Shown here: positions 41,985 through 52,046 of the stretch, one piece after another | Numbering within the stretch: position 1 is the stretch's first letter | Layout of the letters: each line of letters starts with the position of its first letter | From: Natroniella sp046097105 | GTDB taxonomy: Bacteria; Bacillota; Halanaerobiia; Halobacteroidales; Halobacteroidaceae | Reading direction: 5' to 3' | Assembly (NCBI RefSeq): GCF_046097105.1 | Contig: NZ_CP175562.1 | Location: 558,001-622,000, forward strand | Length of the DNA: 64,000 bases | Notes under the pieces: generated by a model | Database searches by the model: none | Seen by the model: the letters and a program-made list of their open reading frames with translations, nothing else | What the model was told of the DNA's origin: nothing | Translations under genes and position numbers: made by a program

Positions 41985-43352
41985 ATGAAAGAGGTAGTTA
42001 AGAAGGTTAAAAAGGTGACTAAGGACTTTACTACTTCCTCGTTACAGACAATTATTGTGGGGGGGAGTGAAGTAGGGATTCAGTTGGCAGAACGTTTGAT
42101 TCAAATGGGCCAAGATGTTGTGATGATTGAAAAGGATGCTTTGTTAAGAAAACAGATTCAAGAAAGAATAGATGTATTAACTTTAAAAGGGGACGGGATA
42201 GATTTAGATCTTTTAGATAAGGCAGGAATCGATAAGACTAATCTGTTGATTGCACTTACTGAAGATGATCGCAATAATTTATTGACAGGGATTTATGCTC
42301 AAAAGTTAGGGGTCAAGGATATAATTGTTCAAGTAAAGCAGATTAAAAATCTTGCTTTGGATCTACAATTAGATAAATTAAAACTTGATTTGGTGGTTAA
42401 TCCTTCTGAAATGGTAATTAAACGGGTTAAGAATTTAATTAAACCGGGGATGAGATTAGAGGTTGATAAGTTTTTAAGTAAGAAGGTTCAGATCTCTGAG
42501 TTTAAGATTTCTCATCAAAGTAATTTTGCTTATAATACTGTTAGTGAGTTAAAGCTTCCTGGTAATTCTTTGGTTTTAGTTGTTTTAAGAAAGGGTAGGG
42601 TAATTATTCCTCAAGGGAAGGATAAAATTTATCCGGGAGATAGATTATATATTATCTGTCCAAAAGGTTTTAAAAAGAAATTTGGTAAATTAATTAGTAG
42701 TTATTCAGAGGATAAGGAGAAGATAGTTTTAGTAGGAGAAGGAGAGATTAACTATCAATTAGCCAAATTCTTTGCTCCTCAATCTGTTGTTACTATCATT
42801 GAGGAGAATTTAAAAAAGTGTGAAAAGTTAGCTGATAATTTAGAAGATGTCTTAGTTTTGCAGGGAGCTGGAACAGATGTTGATCTTTTGAAAGAAGAAG
42901 GGGTTGCTAAAGCTGATGCATTTGTGGCAGTTACTGATGATGATGAAGCTAATTTAGTGATGTCAGTTTTGGCCCAAAAGCTAGGGGTTAAAAGATCAAT
43001 AGCAGTTGTAGATAAGATTAATTATAGTTACTTAACAGAGTTTTTAAGTATTGATAATATCATCTGTCCATCATTAATTACTATTGACACTATTTTAGAT
43101 TATCTGCATCAGGGACAAGTTGGCGGAATGATTACTTTTGGTGGGCAGGTCAAGTTTTCTAAAGTGACTTATGGTAGGCAGAGGTCTATTAAAATAAAGG
43201 ATTTAAAGTTGCCTGCTGATCTGATTGTTGGTTTAGTTTATCGAGGAAAAAAAGTGATCATTCCTAGGGGGAATACTAGACTAGAGTGTAAAGATGAGTT
43301 GCTTATTTTTTCTTTAGCAACAAATGAGACAGTTGAGAGTTATTTTAAATAG
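41985..43352 (+). CDS. trkA: Potassium uptake regulatory subunit TrkA
   Basis: 455 residues with the duplicated RCK layout: first NAD domain IIVGGSEVGIQLAERLIQMG, RCK-C (about 165-225), second NAD domain IVLVGEGEINYQLAKFF, and a second RCK-C. It gates the TrkH channel encoded 11 bp downstream. Potassium uptake matters to halophiles that balance salt. Normal TrkA length. Confidence 0.95.
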   Translation: MKEVVKKVKKVTKDFTTSSLQTIIVGGSEVGIQLAERLIQMGQDVVMIEKDALLRKQIQERIDVLTLKGDGIDLDLLDKAGIDKTNLLIALTEDDRNNLLTGIYAQKLGVKDIIVQVKQIKNLALDLQLDKLKLDLVVNPSEMVIKRVKNLIKPGMRLEVDKFLSKKVQISEFKISHQSNFAYNTVSELKLPGNSLVLVVLRKGRVIIPQGKDKIYPGDRLYIICPKGFKKKFGKLISSYSEDKEKIVLVGEGEINYQLAKFFAPQSVVTIIEENLKKCEKLADNLEDVLVLQGAGTDVDLLKEEGVAKADAFVAVTDDDEANLVMSVLAQKLGVKRSIAVVDKINYSYLTEFLSIDNIICPSLITIDTILDYLHQGQVGGMITFGGQVKFSKVTYGRQRSIKIKDLKLPADLIVGLVYRGKKVIIPRGNTRLECKDELLIFSLATNETVESYFK

Positions 43353-43363
43353 GGGGTAACTAA

Positions 43364-44803
43364 ATGAGATTAAAAATTGTATTTAATATGTTAGGTACAT
43401 TGTTACTTTTTATTGGAGTTAGTATGATACTCCCTATCTTAGTTTCACTATATTATCAGGAATCTGATGGAATTGCTTTTATAGTAGCTTCGGGTTTTAC
43501 TATCAGTAGTGGAAAGCTATTAAAACGTTTTAGTGATGATAAAGAAAATATTAGACATCGGGAAGGTTTTGCTATTGTGACATTAGGTTGGATAATTATT
43601 TCTATTTTTGGAGCTGTACCATTTATGTTAGCTGGGGTGTTTGACAATTTTGTGGACGCTTTCTTTGAAAGCGTCAGTGGTTTTACTACTACGGGTGCTA
43701 CGGTAATTATGTCTTTAGAAAGCTTATCACATACAATTTTATTTTGGCGGAGTTTAATGCATTGGTTGGGTGGGATGGGCATTATTGTGATGTCGATTGC
43801 AATCTTACCTGAATTAGCAGGGTCAATGCAGTTATTTAAAGCAGAGGTCCCAGGGCCAGTTCATGAAAGATTGAAACCAAGAATTAGAGAAACGGCCAAG
43901 ACATTATGGGTTGTTTATATTGTATTGACTTTTTTGCAGATGTTTTTATTGGCTTTAAATGAAATGCCTTTATTTGATGCTGTAATTCATTCTTTTGGCA
44001 CGATGTCAACGGGAGGCTTTTCTTCGCGAACGTTGAGCGTTAAGGCTTATGATAGCATTATTATTGAGGCAATTATGGCAGCCTTTATGTTTATGGCTGG
44101 GATTAATCTTACTTTGCATTATCAGGTTTTGACAGGTAATATTAAGTCATTACTAAAGGATAAAGAGTTTAGATTTTATGCTTTTATAGTAGTAACAGCT
44201 ATTTTTTTGATTACATTGAATCTCCGTTTGCAGGTTTATAAAACCTTTCTTTCTTCATTGAAGTATGCTGCTTTCCAAGTTACTTCGATTATTAGCACAG
44301 CTGGATTTGCGACAGTTGATTATGATATTTGGCCCCCTTTTTCTCGTGGAATATTATTGGTTTTGATGTTTATTGGAGGTTGTGCAGGTTCTACTGCTGG
44401 GGGGATTAAGGTGATCAGAATCTATGCACTAATGAAGAAGGGTTTTCAGGAATTATATAAGTTAATTCATCCGCGAGCTGTAACTTCATTGAAGATAGGT
44501 AATCAGGCTATTTCGGAGGAGGTTTCTACAAGTATTTTAGGTTTTTTCTTCTTATATATTATTGTCTTTGTAATCTCTACAATTACCTTGGCTTCTTTTG
44601 GAATTGATTTAATCAGTTCAATCTCAGCAGTAGCAGCTACTTTAGGAAATATTGGTCCTGGGCTGGGCTTGATTGGCCCTTTAAATACCTATGTTCCTCT
44701 ACCGGTTGTAGGGAAGTTATTATTAAGCTTTTGTATGATCTTAGGTAGATTAGAAATTTATACAGTATTGGTATTTTTATTAGCTGGTTTTTGGCGAAAA
44801 TAG
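43364..44803 (+). CDS. trkH: Potassium transporter membrane subunit TrkH
   Basis: 479 residues with four pore-loop repeats: SVSGFTTTGATVI, SFGTMSTGGFSSR, ISTAGFATVDY and ATLGNIGPG form the K+ selectivity path. Eight to ten membrane segments. Directly follows trkA. The third two-component system begins about 95 bp later. Confidence 0.95.
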   Translation: MRLKIVFNMLGTLLLFIGVSMILPILVSLYYQESDGIAFIVASGFTISSGKLLKRFSDDKENIRHREGFAIVTLGWIIISIFGAVPFMLAGVFDNFVDAFFESVSGFTTTGATVIMSLESLSHTILFWRSLMHWLGGMGIIVMSIAILPELAGSMQLFKAEVPGPVHERLKPRIRETAKTLWVVYIVLTFLQMFLLALNEMPLFDAVIHSFGTMSTGGFSSRTLSVKAYDSIIIEAIMAAFMFMAGINLTLHYQVLTGNIKSLLKDKEFRFYAFIVVTAIFLITLNLRLQVYKTFLSSLKYAAFQVTSIISTAGFATVDYDIWPPFSRGILLVLMFIGGCAGSTAGGIKVIRIYALMKKGFQELYKLIHPRAVTSLKIGNQAISEEVSTSILGFFFLYIIVFVISTITLASFGIDLISSISAVAATLGNIGPGLGLIGPLNTYVPLPVVGKLLLSFCMILGRLEIYTVLVFLLAGFWRK

Positions 44804-44898
44804 ATTAAATTTTGACTTTATAATTAAAAAAAAGTCAGTTATAATTAAGTATAGATATAATTTAAGTTATAAAGTTTAATTTAGGAGGTGGAGAAAGA

Positions 44899-45591
44899 GT
44901 GGTCACTAAAATTTTAGTAGTTGATGATGATCAAAATCTTTGTAGATTAATGGAAGTTTATTTATCTAAAGAAGATTATCAGATTACTATAGCTAATCAA
45001 GGGGAGGAAGCTTTGGATAGTTTTTATGAGTTTAATCCCCATTTAGTAATTTTGGATATTATGCTACCTAAGTTAGATGGCTGGGAAGTCTGTCAGAAGA
45101 TTAGAGAGAAGTCTAATGTTCCAATTATAATGTTGACGGCAAAAGGAGAAAAACAGGATAAGATTAGAGGGTTAGATTTAGGGGCGGATGATTATGTAAC
45201 GAAGCCATTTGACCCTGATGAGTTAGTAGCTAGAGTAAAAGCTAATTTAAGACGAGCTGTAGATACACGAGAAGATGATCAAGTCTTATTTTTTCCTAAT
45301 TTAACTATAGATAATAAGAAGCATCAAGTTAAGATAAAAGGGAAGATATTGGAATTAGCACCTAAGGAGTATGATCTACTCTATTTTTTGTCTAAAAATG
45401 AAAAACAGGTATTTAGTAGAGAGCAGTTATTAGATCAAGTTTGGGGTTATAATTTTATTGGAGATATTAGAACTGTGGACACTCATATTAAACGTTTAAG
45501 AAATAAAGTTGATAATTGCATTGAGGATTATAATTATTTTCATACAGTTTGGGGAGTGGGTTATAAATTTGAAGTCAATAAAGATTTTTAA
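44899..45591 (+). CDS. OmpR/PhoP-family response regulator (third system)
   Basis: 230 residues, GTG start behind AGGAGGTGGAG. Receiver with acceptor Asp in LDIMLPK and VTKPFDP lysine; winged helix ending TVWGVGYKFEV. It is a paralogue of the regulators at 3.8 and 7.7 kb. The following kinase and then HtrA recall the walR-walK...htrA order of other Firmicutes, so a cell-envelope role is possible. Confidence 0.93.
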   Translation: MVTKILVVDDDQNLCRLMEVYLSKEDYQITIANQGEEALDSFYEFNPHLVILDIMLPKLDGWEVCQKIREKSNVPIIMLTAKGEKQDKIRGLDLGADDYVTKPFDPDELVARVKANLRRAVDTREDDQVLFFPNLTIDNKKHQVKIKGKILELAPKEYDLLYFLSKNEKQVFSREQLLDQVWGYNFIGDIRTVDTHIKRLRNKVDNCIEDYNYFHTVWGVGYKFEVNKDF

Positions 45592-47029
45592 TACTATTTC
45601 TAGTAAATTAATGCTCAGATTTATAATAATAATTTTAGTAACCTTATTTATTCTAGGAGCTTCGTTATCATATCTAGTTCAGAATTATTATTATAGTAAT
45701 CAAGAAAAGACATTTATAGAGCAAGGTCAAGAGATAGCCAGTTTGGTTCAAAAGTCGATTCATGAAGGAAACTATGATGAAGCATTATCTTTTTTGAGAA
45801 GTTCACAGCGGTTTTTTGAAGGTAATGTCTGGATAGTTAACTCTAGGGGGTTGGTATTGGCTACATCTAAACATGAAGAGTTGCAAGGAATTAGATTAGA
45901 AGAGCCGGAGATGAGGCGGGTATTTGACGGACAAGTTGTTAAAAAAAGTGGACATTCTGATTATTTTGATGAGTCAGTTTTGTTTGTGGCAGTACCAATT
46001 GTTGTTGATGAAGAGGTTTTGGGGGCTGTCTTTGTCTATTCACCATTAGCAGGAATTAGTACGACTTTAGATGATTTGAGGAGATTGATTATTTATGCAG
46101 CGTTGATTGCTATTATTTTAACTTTTATATTGAGCTTTAAGTTAACTAAAAGTTTTACTAGACCACTGCGGAAGATGAAACAGATAGCGTTTGATATGGC
46201 TCATGGGCAATTTAATGAACGATTAGGGGTAAGAACTGATGATGAAGTAGGGCAGTTGGCCCATTCGTTTAATTATTTGGCTGATAGATTACAAGAAACT
46301 ATTTATTCGCTGCAGGGAAAAGAAGAATTACAGCGTAGATTTGTGGCTGATGTTTCTCATGAGTTAAGAACTCCTTTGACTTCAATCCAAGGGTTTGTTA
46401 AGGCGTTGCGTGATGGAGTTTATGACTCTGAGGTGGATAAACGTGAATATTATTCAATAGTATTAGGTGAAGTGGAGAGGTTAATTAGACTAGTTAATGA
46501 TTTATTAGATTTATCACAAATTGAAATGGAACAGATTAAGATGGAGATTGAGGTTTTAGACATAGAGTACTTAATCAATGTCTCTGTTAAAAATTTACAA
46601 CCTAAGATTGCTGAAAAGAATTTGAATATAGATGTTGAAGTACCAGAAGGATTTTCTTTAGTTTTAGGTGATAGGGATAGAATTGAACAGATATTAATTA
46701 ATTTAATTAGTAATGCTATTGATTTTACCCCTGAAGGTAAGGAAATTAGAATTTTTGCTCAAGAAGGAGAAAGAAAGGTTAGGGTAATGATAGAGGATCA
46801 AGGGCCAGGGATTCCTCGTCAAGAGTTGGCTAATATTTGGAATAGGTTTCATAAGGTTGATAAATCAAGAACCCGTAATAAAGGTGGTACAGGTTTGGGT
46901 TTATCAATTGTTAGAGAGATTATTAGGCAGCATGATGGTGAAGTGTGGGTTGATAGTGTAGTAGGTGAGGGTTCTAGGTTTGGTTTTAGCTTGATTAAGG
47001 CTAATGAGGAAGCAGTGAGAAGTTTTTAA
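45569..47029 (+). CDS. Membrane sensor histidine kinase (third system)
   Basis: Starts considered: the long frame opens at 45509 but adds residues overlapping the regulator. TTG 45569 has GGGAGTGGG upstream and gives MKSIKIFNTISSKLMLRFII, matching the start of the other two kinases. ATT 45584 is possible. About 486 residues: TM1, extracytoplasmic sensor, TM2 (about 170-190), HAMP, HisKA directly after HAMP (ADVSHELRTPLTSIQ), and HATPase_c with NLISNAIDFT and GTGLGLSIVRE. Unlike the other two it has no PAS between HAMP and HisKA. Confidence 0.9.
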   Translation: MKSIKIFNTISSKLMLRFIIIILVTLFILGASLSYLVQNYYYSNQEKTFIEQGQEIASLVQKSIHEGNYDEALSFLRSSQRFFEGNVWIVNSRGLVLATSKHEELQGIRLEEPEMRRVFDGQVVKKSGHSDYFDESVLFVAVPIVVDEEVLGAVFVYSPLAGISTTLDDLRRLIIYAALIAIILTFILSFKLTKSFTRPLRKMKQIAFDMAHGQFNERLGVRTDDEVGQLAHSFNYLADRLQETIYSLQGKEELQRRFVADVSHELRTPLTSIQGFVKALRDGVYDSEVDKREYYSIVLGEVERLIRLVNDLLDLSQIEMEQIKMEIEVLDIEYLINVSVKNLQPKIAEKNLNIDVEVPEGFSLVLGDRDRIEQILINLISNAIDFTPEGKEIRIFAQEGERKVRVMIEDQGPGIPRQELANIWNRFHKVDKSRTRNKGGTGLGLSIVREIIRQHDGEVWVDSVVGEGSRFGFSLIKANEEAVRSF

Positions 47030-47129
47030 GAGCAGTGAAGAGCCACTAGTAGGAAATTACAAGTTTAAAGCTATGATTTATTAGTAGCTCACGGAGAGTT
47101 TTTTGGTTTATAAAAACTCGGAGGTAGTG

Positions 47130-47157
47130 AACCTTTGTTAGAAATATAACAAAGGTT
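47130..47157 (+). terminator. Hairpin after the third kinase
   Basis: AACCTTTGTTA / TAACAAAGGTT perfect stem with a 6-base loop. Poor U-tract (TCTATAAAT), so efficiency is uncertain. Confidence 0.6.
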
Positions 47158-47240
47158 TCTATAAATAATTCTTTTTAATTATCAATTGTCTTAAAAGGTT
47201 TTAACTGTACACTGTAAACTTGCTAAGGGAGGGAGATGTA

Positions 47241-48362
47241 ATGAGGAAATTTGAAGACAGAGTATTTAAGTATGGTTGTTTAATTTTGTTTGGGATCTTA
47301 ATTGGAAGCTTTTTGATGACAGGTGTTAATGCTAATGCTTTCTGGGGAACAGAAGAAGAGGTTGGAGAAGAGCAACAAGTTGAGCAGGTAGTTATACCTC
47401 AAGAAGAAGCAGTTAAGAAAGCTGTACGTGAAGTTGGCCCGGCTGTGGTCAGTATTGTGACTAAGGATACTGAAGTTAAGCGTGATTTCTTTTTTAATCC
47501 TATCCCTGAACAGAGGGAAGGAATAGGATCGGGAGTTATTATTGATCAACATGGACATATTTTAACCAATCATCATGTGGTTGGAGGAGTTGATCAGATA
47601 GAAGTTTTATTGCCAGATGGGAGAAAATTTTCTGCTGAAGTTGTAGGTGAAGATCCTCGAAATGATTTAGCTGTGATTCAAATTGAAGATTCTGATTTGC
47701 CAGTAGCTCCTTTAGGAGATTCAGCTGATTTGGAAGTAGGACAGTTAGCGATTGCTATTGGAAGCCCTTTTGGAGTTGAATTTAGTAATACAGTAACTAC
47801 TGGTGTTATTAGTGCTTTAGGAAGAGAGATCAGATCTACTACTAGAAGTAGTAGAGGTTCTGTTGTACTTGATGGTCTGATTCAGACAGATGCTTCTATT
47901 AATCCAGGTAATAGTGGAGGGCCTTTACTAGATAGTCAAGGTCGAGTAGTAGGAATTAATACTGCTATTATTGGTAGTGCTGAAGGAATTGGCTTTGCGA
48001 TACCGGTTAATCGGGCCAAAGAGATTATTGATGATTTGATTGAGTATGGTAAGGTAAGAAGGCCTTGGATTGGGATTTATGGAGCTGGAGTGACTGAACA
48101 GGTAGCACAATATTATAACTTAGATCTATCAAGTGGTATAATGATTATGCGTGCTGTTTCTAATAGTCCTGCTGCTCAAGCGGGTTTATCACAAGGGGAT
48201 ATAATTATTGAAGCTGACCGCCAAGAAGTAGAAGATATGGATCAATTACAGGAGATTATTGCAAGTAAAGAGATTGGTGAGAGGCTTGAATTATTGATTA
48301 TGACCAAAGATGGGGATTTAGATTCAGTTGAAGTAACTCTCGGTGAAATGCCTATAGAGTAG
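47241..48362 (+). CDS. htrA: HtrA/DegP-type serine protease
   Basis: ATG 47241 follows GGGAGGGAGATG; the TTG at 47220 is in that leader. 373 residues: signal anchor (about 12-30), trypsin-like domain with triad His in LTNHHVV, Asp in PRNDLAVIQ, Ser in NPGNSGGPL, and one PDZ domain (about 270-365). It degrades or refolds damaged envelope proteins. Position after a two-component system suggests stress control. Confidence 0.94.
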   Translation: MRKFEDRVFKYGCLILFGILIGSFLMTGVNANAFWGTEEEVGEEQQVEQVVIPQEEAVKKAVREVGPAVVSIVTKDTEVKRDFFFNPIPEQREGIGSGVIIDQHGHILTNHHVVGGVDQIEVLLPDGRKFSAEVVGEDPRNDLAVIQIEDSDLPVAPLGDSADLEVGQLAIAIGSPFGVEFSNTVTTGVISALGREIRSTTRSSRGSVVLDGLIQTDASINPGNSGGPLLDSQGRVVGINTAIIGSAEGIGFAIPVNRAKEIIDDLIEYGKVRRPWIGIYGAGVTEQVAQYYNLDLSSGIMIMRAVSNSPAAQAGLSQGDIIIEADRQEVEDMDQLQEIIASKEIGERLELLIMTKDGDLDSVEVTLGEMPIE

Positions 48363-48418
48363 AAACTAAAGGCTAGGGTTAATCTTTAAATCTTTGATTA
48401 ACCTTGGCTTTAGTTTTT
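48363..48418 (+). terminator. Terminator after htrA
   Basis: Long imperfect stem (AACTAAAGGCTAGGGTTAATC pairing with GATTAACC-GGCTTTAGTT) followed by TTTTT. Confidence 0.88.
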
Positions 48419-48578
48419 AGTGTTGTAATGTAAATTTGATTATAAACATTTTGATTATAAACATTTAGTTTCTTTAGAAACTGTTTTATTGATTAAGAAA
48501 CACTAATGTGATATCCTAAGTAATACAATTTATTAGTAAGCAACTAATAAATAATAAATTCAGGAGGAAAAGAGAATA

Positions 48579-49478
48579 ATGGAAAAATCCCGTCATGATT
48601 TAGGGGTTAAGGTAAGCTTTATTAGCTTAATAGTTAATATTTTATTGTCAATTTTAAAGATAGTTGTAGGGTTTTGGTTTGGTAGTAAGGCTTTAATTGC
48701 TGATGGTTTTCACTCTGTATCAGATGTAGTTTCCACTATAATAGTATTTATGAGTTTTAAGGTCTCTAGTCTGCCTCCTGATGATTGTCATCCTTACGGT
48801 CACGGTAAAGCTGAATCAATTGCAACAAAATTATTGGGTCTAATCTTAATTCTTACTGGTTTGATGCTGGTCAGGAGTACAGTAATTGATATTATTAATT
48901 ATGAGCTGAATATCCCTAGTAGTATAGTGCTCTGGACTGCCGTAATATCTATTGTAATAAAAGAAGGATTATGCCGTTATATTATAAGGGTAGGACGAAG
49001 GATTGATTCTAAAGGGTTAGTTGCTGATGCTTATCATCATCGCTCTGATGCATTATCTTCTATTGCAGTTTTGATTGGAGCTGGAGGAGCAAGGCTTGGT
49101 TATCCTTTGTTAGATCCATTAGCAGGGCTGGTAGTAGCTTTATTTATTATTAAGGTCGGAGGAGAGATATTATTAGATGCCATTGATGATTTAATGGATG
49201 CTATACCTAGTCAAGATAAGAAGGATAAGATAATAAAAGAGGTTACTCAAATAGATGATGTGATTACAATTAAAGATGTAAAGTTGAGGGCTTACGGTTC
49301 GCGCCTCTTTGTTGATTTAAAGGTTGTTGTAGCTAATGATTTAACGGTTATTGAAGGACATCAGATTGCTGCTGATATTAAAGAAAAAATTAAAAATTCT
49401 AATCCTAAAGTAAAAGAGGTTTTGGTTCATGTAGATCCTAAAGATGTAATAGAACCTTTAGTAGATAATGAGCATTAA
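48579..49478 (+). CDS. Cation diffusion facilitator (CDF) metal transporter
   Basis: 299 residues, six membrane segments and a C-terminal ferredoxin-like cytosolic domain (about 210-290). Metal-site motifs are IADGFHSVSDVVST in TM2 and ADAYHHRSDALSSI in TM5. The DxxSD/HxxxD arrangement with HHRSDAL is FieF/MamB-like, so Fe, Zn or Mn export is likely. Ribosome site AGGAGG. The next gene follows after 28 bp. Confidence 0.92.
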   Translation: MEKSRHDLGVKVSFISLIVNILLSILKIVVGFWFGSKALIADGFHSVSDVVSTIIVFMSFKVSSLPPDDCHPYGHGKAESIATKLLGLILILTGLMLVRSTVIDIINYELNIPSSIVLWTAVISIVIKEGLCRYIIRVGRRIDSKGLVADAYHHRSDALSSIAVLIGAGGARLGYPLLDPLAGLVVALFIIKVGGEILLDAIDDLMDAIPSQDKKDKIIKEVTQIDDVITIKDVKLRAYGSRLFVDLKVVVANDLTVIEGHQIAADIKEKIKNSNPKVKEVLVHVDPKDVIEPLVDNEH

Positions 49479-49506
49479 TTGATTTTAGAATAAGGAGGAA
49501 GATGAT

Positions 49507-51072
49507 TTGAAGATTAATTATAATAAATTTTACATCCCTTTTTTTTTGATATTGATATTGAGTTTGACAGGGTGTAGAGATGAATTAATTGTGGAAGATT
49601 TTAACATTGATTCTGAACACTATTATGAAACTGGCAAGTTGTTAGGTAACAGTAAAGTAGATTTTGAGATCAAGCTATCTCAAGAGGCTGACTTAAATTA
49701 TCATTGGACTGCTAATGGTGGAAATTTTTTGTCACAGACTGATAATGAAGCAACTTATCGGGTCCCGACAGCACCTGGTGATTATAGGATTATGGTCTTT
49801 ATTAAAGATGATCAGGGAAATGAAACTACATACAACTTTTCTTTTACAGTTGAAGGAGATTATCCTGAACAGGTGTTATTAAATGAAGTGAAGAATGATT
49901 CTGTAGTTGAAGGGGTTAAGCTTAACTGGTCTATTTATTCTGATGATGATTTTTCCACCTATCAAATATTACGTAGTAATAATTTTTATATTGATAATAA
50001 TGCAGAAGTGGTAGCAGAAATAGATGATCAGAGAAAAAATTATTATTTAGATCAAGATGTCAAGCCAAATCAAATTTATACTTATCAAGTGGTGGTAATT
50101 AATGAACAGGGTTATTTATCAGCCAGTAATGAAGAGTTGATTGAAGTATTAGATAAAGGGATTAGGGAGATTGCATTAGATAAGTCTGTTTCTGATTTTT
50201 TATTTGATGAAGTACGCTCTCAATTATATTTGCTTAATCCGCAAGGAAATCAACTGTTGATCTTTGATACCCAAGAAGATGAGATTATCAAAGAAATTGA
50301 TGTTGGCCCAAAGCCTAAAGATTTAAAATTGAGTAAAGATAATAGGTACTTATTTTTGGTTACTGAAGGGAATAATTCACTGGTACAGATAGATTTAGAA
50401 AAATTAAAGGTAAGTAATTATAATTTTAAGCAGGAAATAAAGAGTATAACTTTAGGGGTTGATTATTTATATCTTAAAGTAGATAATGAAAGCAATTTAT
50501 TACAATTTAGTATTGCAGAGGGAAGAGTTGAAGGGAGTTATCAATTAAAAGAAGGAAGTTCAGTGGTTGCTGGTGAAAAGATTAAATGGCTTGGAGAAGA
50601 ACAGTTACTGATTGATGTTTATTTTGCTGAGACATTTGTTTATGATCTAATTGATTTTGCAAATCCTATAATAAGATTGAGAACAGGGGTAATTGATGAT
50701 CTTGAAATACATAATGATGGTGAGAAGAAAAATCTCTATGTTGTAAGTAGTCAATTTGATTATGTTCAGAATTTTGTATTTGACCAAACAGGAAAGGTGG
50801 ATTTAACGAGGAAGTTTAAAACTGCCGGTTATCCACGAGCGATTAGTGTTAATCAGGACAAAGGATGGTTATTTGTTGCTTATAATGATACTGAAGTCAG
50901 CCTGTTTTCCTTAGATGATCATATTTTAGTAGATAAAATTGATTTAAGAGATTATGCTAGTGATCTTATTTTTGATGCTAAGCAGAATAAGCTTTATATT
51001 TTGGCTTCATCCATTAATCAACAAGAATATAGTTTGATAATAGTTGATTTAATGGAAGTAGTTGATTTTTAA
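49507..51072 (+). CDS. Large lipoprotein with Ig/FN3-like and beta-propeller domains
   Basis: 521 residues, TTG start. Signal peptide with lipobox LTGC (Cys about 22). Then an Ig/PKD-like domain (about 30-115; NYHWTANGGNFLS, YRVPTAPGDYRI), an FN3-like domain (about 120-215; YQILRSNN, YTYQVVVINEQG), and a C-terminal beta-propeller of repeated 40-residue units (about 220-520; QLLIFDTQEDEIIKEIDVGP, GWLFVAYNDTEVSLFSL). It is a surface-anchored binding protein of unknown partner. No enzyme motif is visible. Confidence 0.82.
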   Translation: MKINYNKFYIPFFLILILSLTGCRDELIVEDFNIDSEHYYETGKLLGNSKVDFEIKLSQEADLNYHWTANGGNFLSQTDNEATYRVPTAPGDYRIMVFIKDDQGNETTYNFSFTVEGDYPEQVLLNEVKNDSVVEGVKLNWSIYSDDDFSTYQILRSNNFYIDNNAEVVAEIDDQRKNYYLDQDVKPNQIYTYQVVVINEQGYLSASNEELIEVLDKGIREIALDKSVSDFLFDEVRSQLYLLNPQGNQLLIFDTQEDEIIKEIDVGPKPKDLKLSKDNRYLFLVTEGNNSLVQIDLEKLKVSNYNFKQEIKSITLGVDYLYLKVDNESNLLQFSIAEGRVEGSYQLKEGSSVVAGEKIKWLGEEQLLIDVYFAETFVYDLIDFANPIIRLRTGVIDDLEIHNDGEKKNLYVVSSQFDYVQNFVFDQTGKVDLTRKFKTAGYPRAISVNQDKGWLFVAYNDTEVSLFSLDDHILVDKIDLRDYASDLIFDAKQNKLYILASSINQQEYSLIIVDLMEVVDF

Positions 51073-51193
51073 TTGATATAAGTTAATGAAACTAATACTC
51101 TCTTTAAATTTTTTTGGCTTAGTAATATTTATTTTAAATTAAGGTGTATGATATAATATTAATTGGCATAGCAGGTAATATAGGAGGGGAAAT

Positions 51194-51427
51194 GTGAGAT
51201 TAGAGTTGGCTAAATTACTAATAGGTACTTTAATAGTAGTTGCTGTTGTTCTTTTTATTTATTTCTCGAGTGGGACCAAGCAGAGCTTAGATGATTACAT
51301 ACTGTCTACATTAATCAATTTTTGGGGTAAAATAGTTAATTTGATAATTGTTATAGTAAGTATCTGGTTTAGCATTAGAGTAGGAGGTCAAGTTTTAAGG
51401 AGGGTTTTGTATGAATTATGGTGGTAG
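51194..51427 (+). CDS. Small two-segment membrane protein
   Basis: 77 residues, GTG start behind GGAGGGG. Two hydrophobic helices (about 5-25 and 45-65) joined by a polar loop, ending in the basic-aromatic tail RRVLYELWW. It overlaps recU by 17 bp, so the two are co-translated. No family recognised. Confidence 0.65.
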   Translation: MRLELAKLLIGTLIVVAVVLFIYFSSGTKQSLDDYILSTLINFWGKIVNLIIVIVSIWFSIRVGGQVLRRVLYELWW

Positions 51428-51932
51428 GGGAAAGGCTTTAGAAAATATGATTGAAACTTCTAACCGGCAATATTCTTTTCAAAATAGAGCAGTAATTCAA
51501 AAGATTCCTACTCCTGTAAAAGTATTAAATATAAATTCTAGAACTGGGAAGATTACTAATGGATTTTATGAGAAAAAATCAACTGTTGATTATATTGGGA
51601 ATTATAAGGGCCAAGCCATTGCTTTTGATGCTAAGGAAACTAGGATAGAGACTCGCTTTGATTTGAGTAATGTGAAGAAACATCAATATCATTATTTGAA
51701 AAATTGGGCTGCTAATGGTGGAATTGCTTTTTTGATTATTTATTTTAATTCTTTAGATGAAGCATATTATTTACCTTATGGTTTATTGAATGAATATTGG
51801 CAAGGAAGGTTAAAAGGAAAGAGAAAGAGTATTCCTTATCAAAAAATTGCTAAAGAGGAGTATAAAATAAGTAGCCAAGGGTTAGTTCTTTTAGATTATT
51901 TAGAGATAATAGATAGAGTCTTTAGTCTGTAA
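51411..51932 (+). CDS. recU: Holliday junction resolvase RecU
   Basis: 173 residues. RecU resolves four-way DNA junctions in low-GC Firmicutes. The nuclease core is visible: STVDYIGNYKGQAIAFDAKE, with the Asp, Asp-x-Lys and Glu of the metal site, and KHQYHYLKNWAANGGIAFLI. GYGGRG-type start (MNYGGRGKALENMI) matches the family. No pbp gene is adjacent, unlike in Bacillus. Confidence 0.92.
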   Translation: MNYGGRGKALENMIETSNRQYSFQNRAVIQKIPTPVKVLNINSRTGKITNGFYEKKSTVDYIGNYKGQAIAFDAKETRIETRFDLSNVKKHQYHYLKNWAANGGIAFLIIYFNSLDEAYYLPYGLLNEYWQGRLKGKRKSIPYQKIAKEEYKISSQGLVLLDYLEIIDRVFSL

Positions 51933-52046
51933 ATTTTAGAAATGAATCTTGATTTTTTAGATCAAGTATAATAAAATAGTAAAAGATGGTGTTTATTTTA
52001 TTTGTTGTTTTGATAAAGTAAAGGAATGTTTTGAGGGGGGAACAGA

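Noticed and set aside
43456..43782. 108-residue antisense ORF in trkH
   Set aside because: Overlaps the conserved pore-loop region on the wrong strand; no start signals.
51160..51180. Sigma-54-like TTGGCATAGCAGG before the small membrane protein
   Set aside because: No TTGC at the -12 position.
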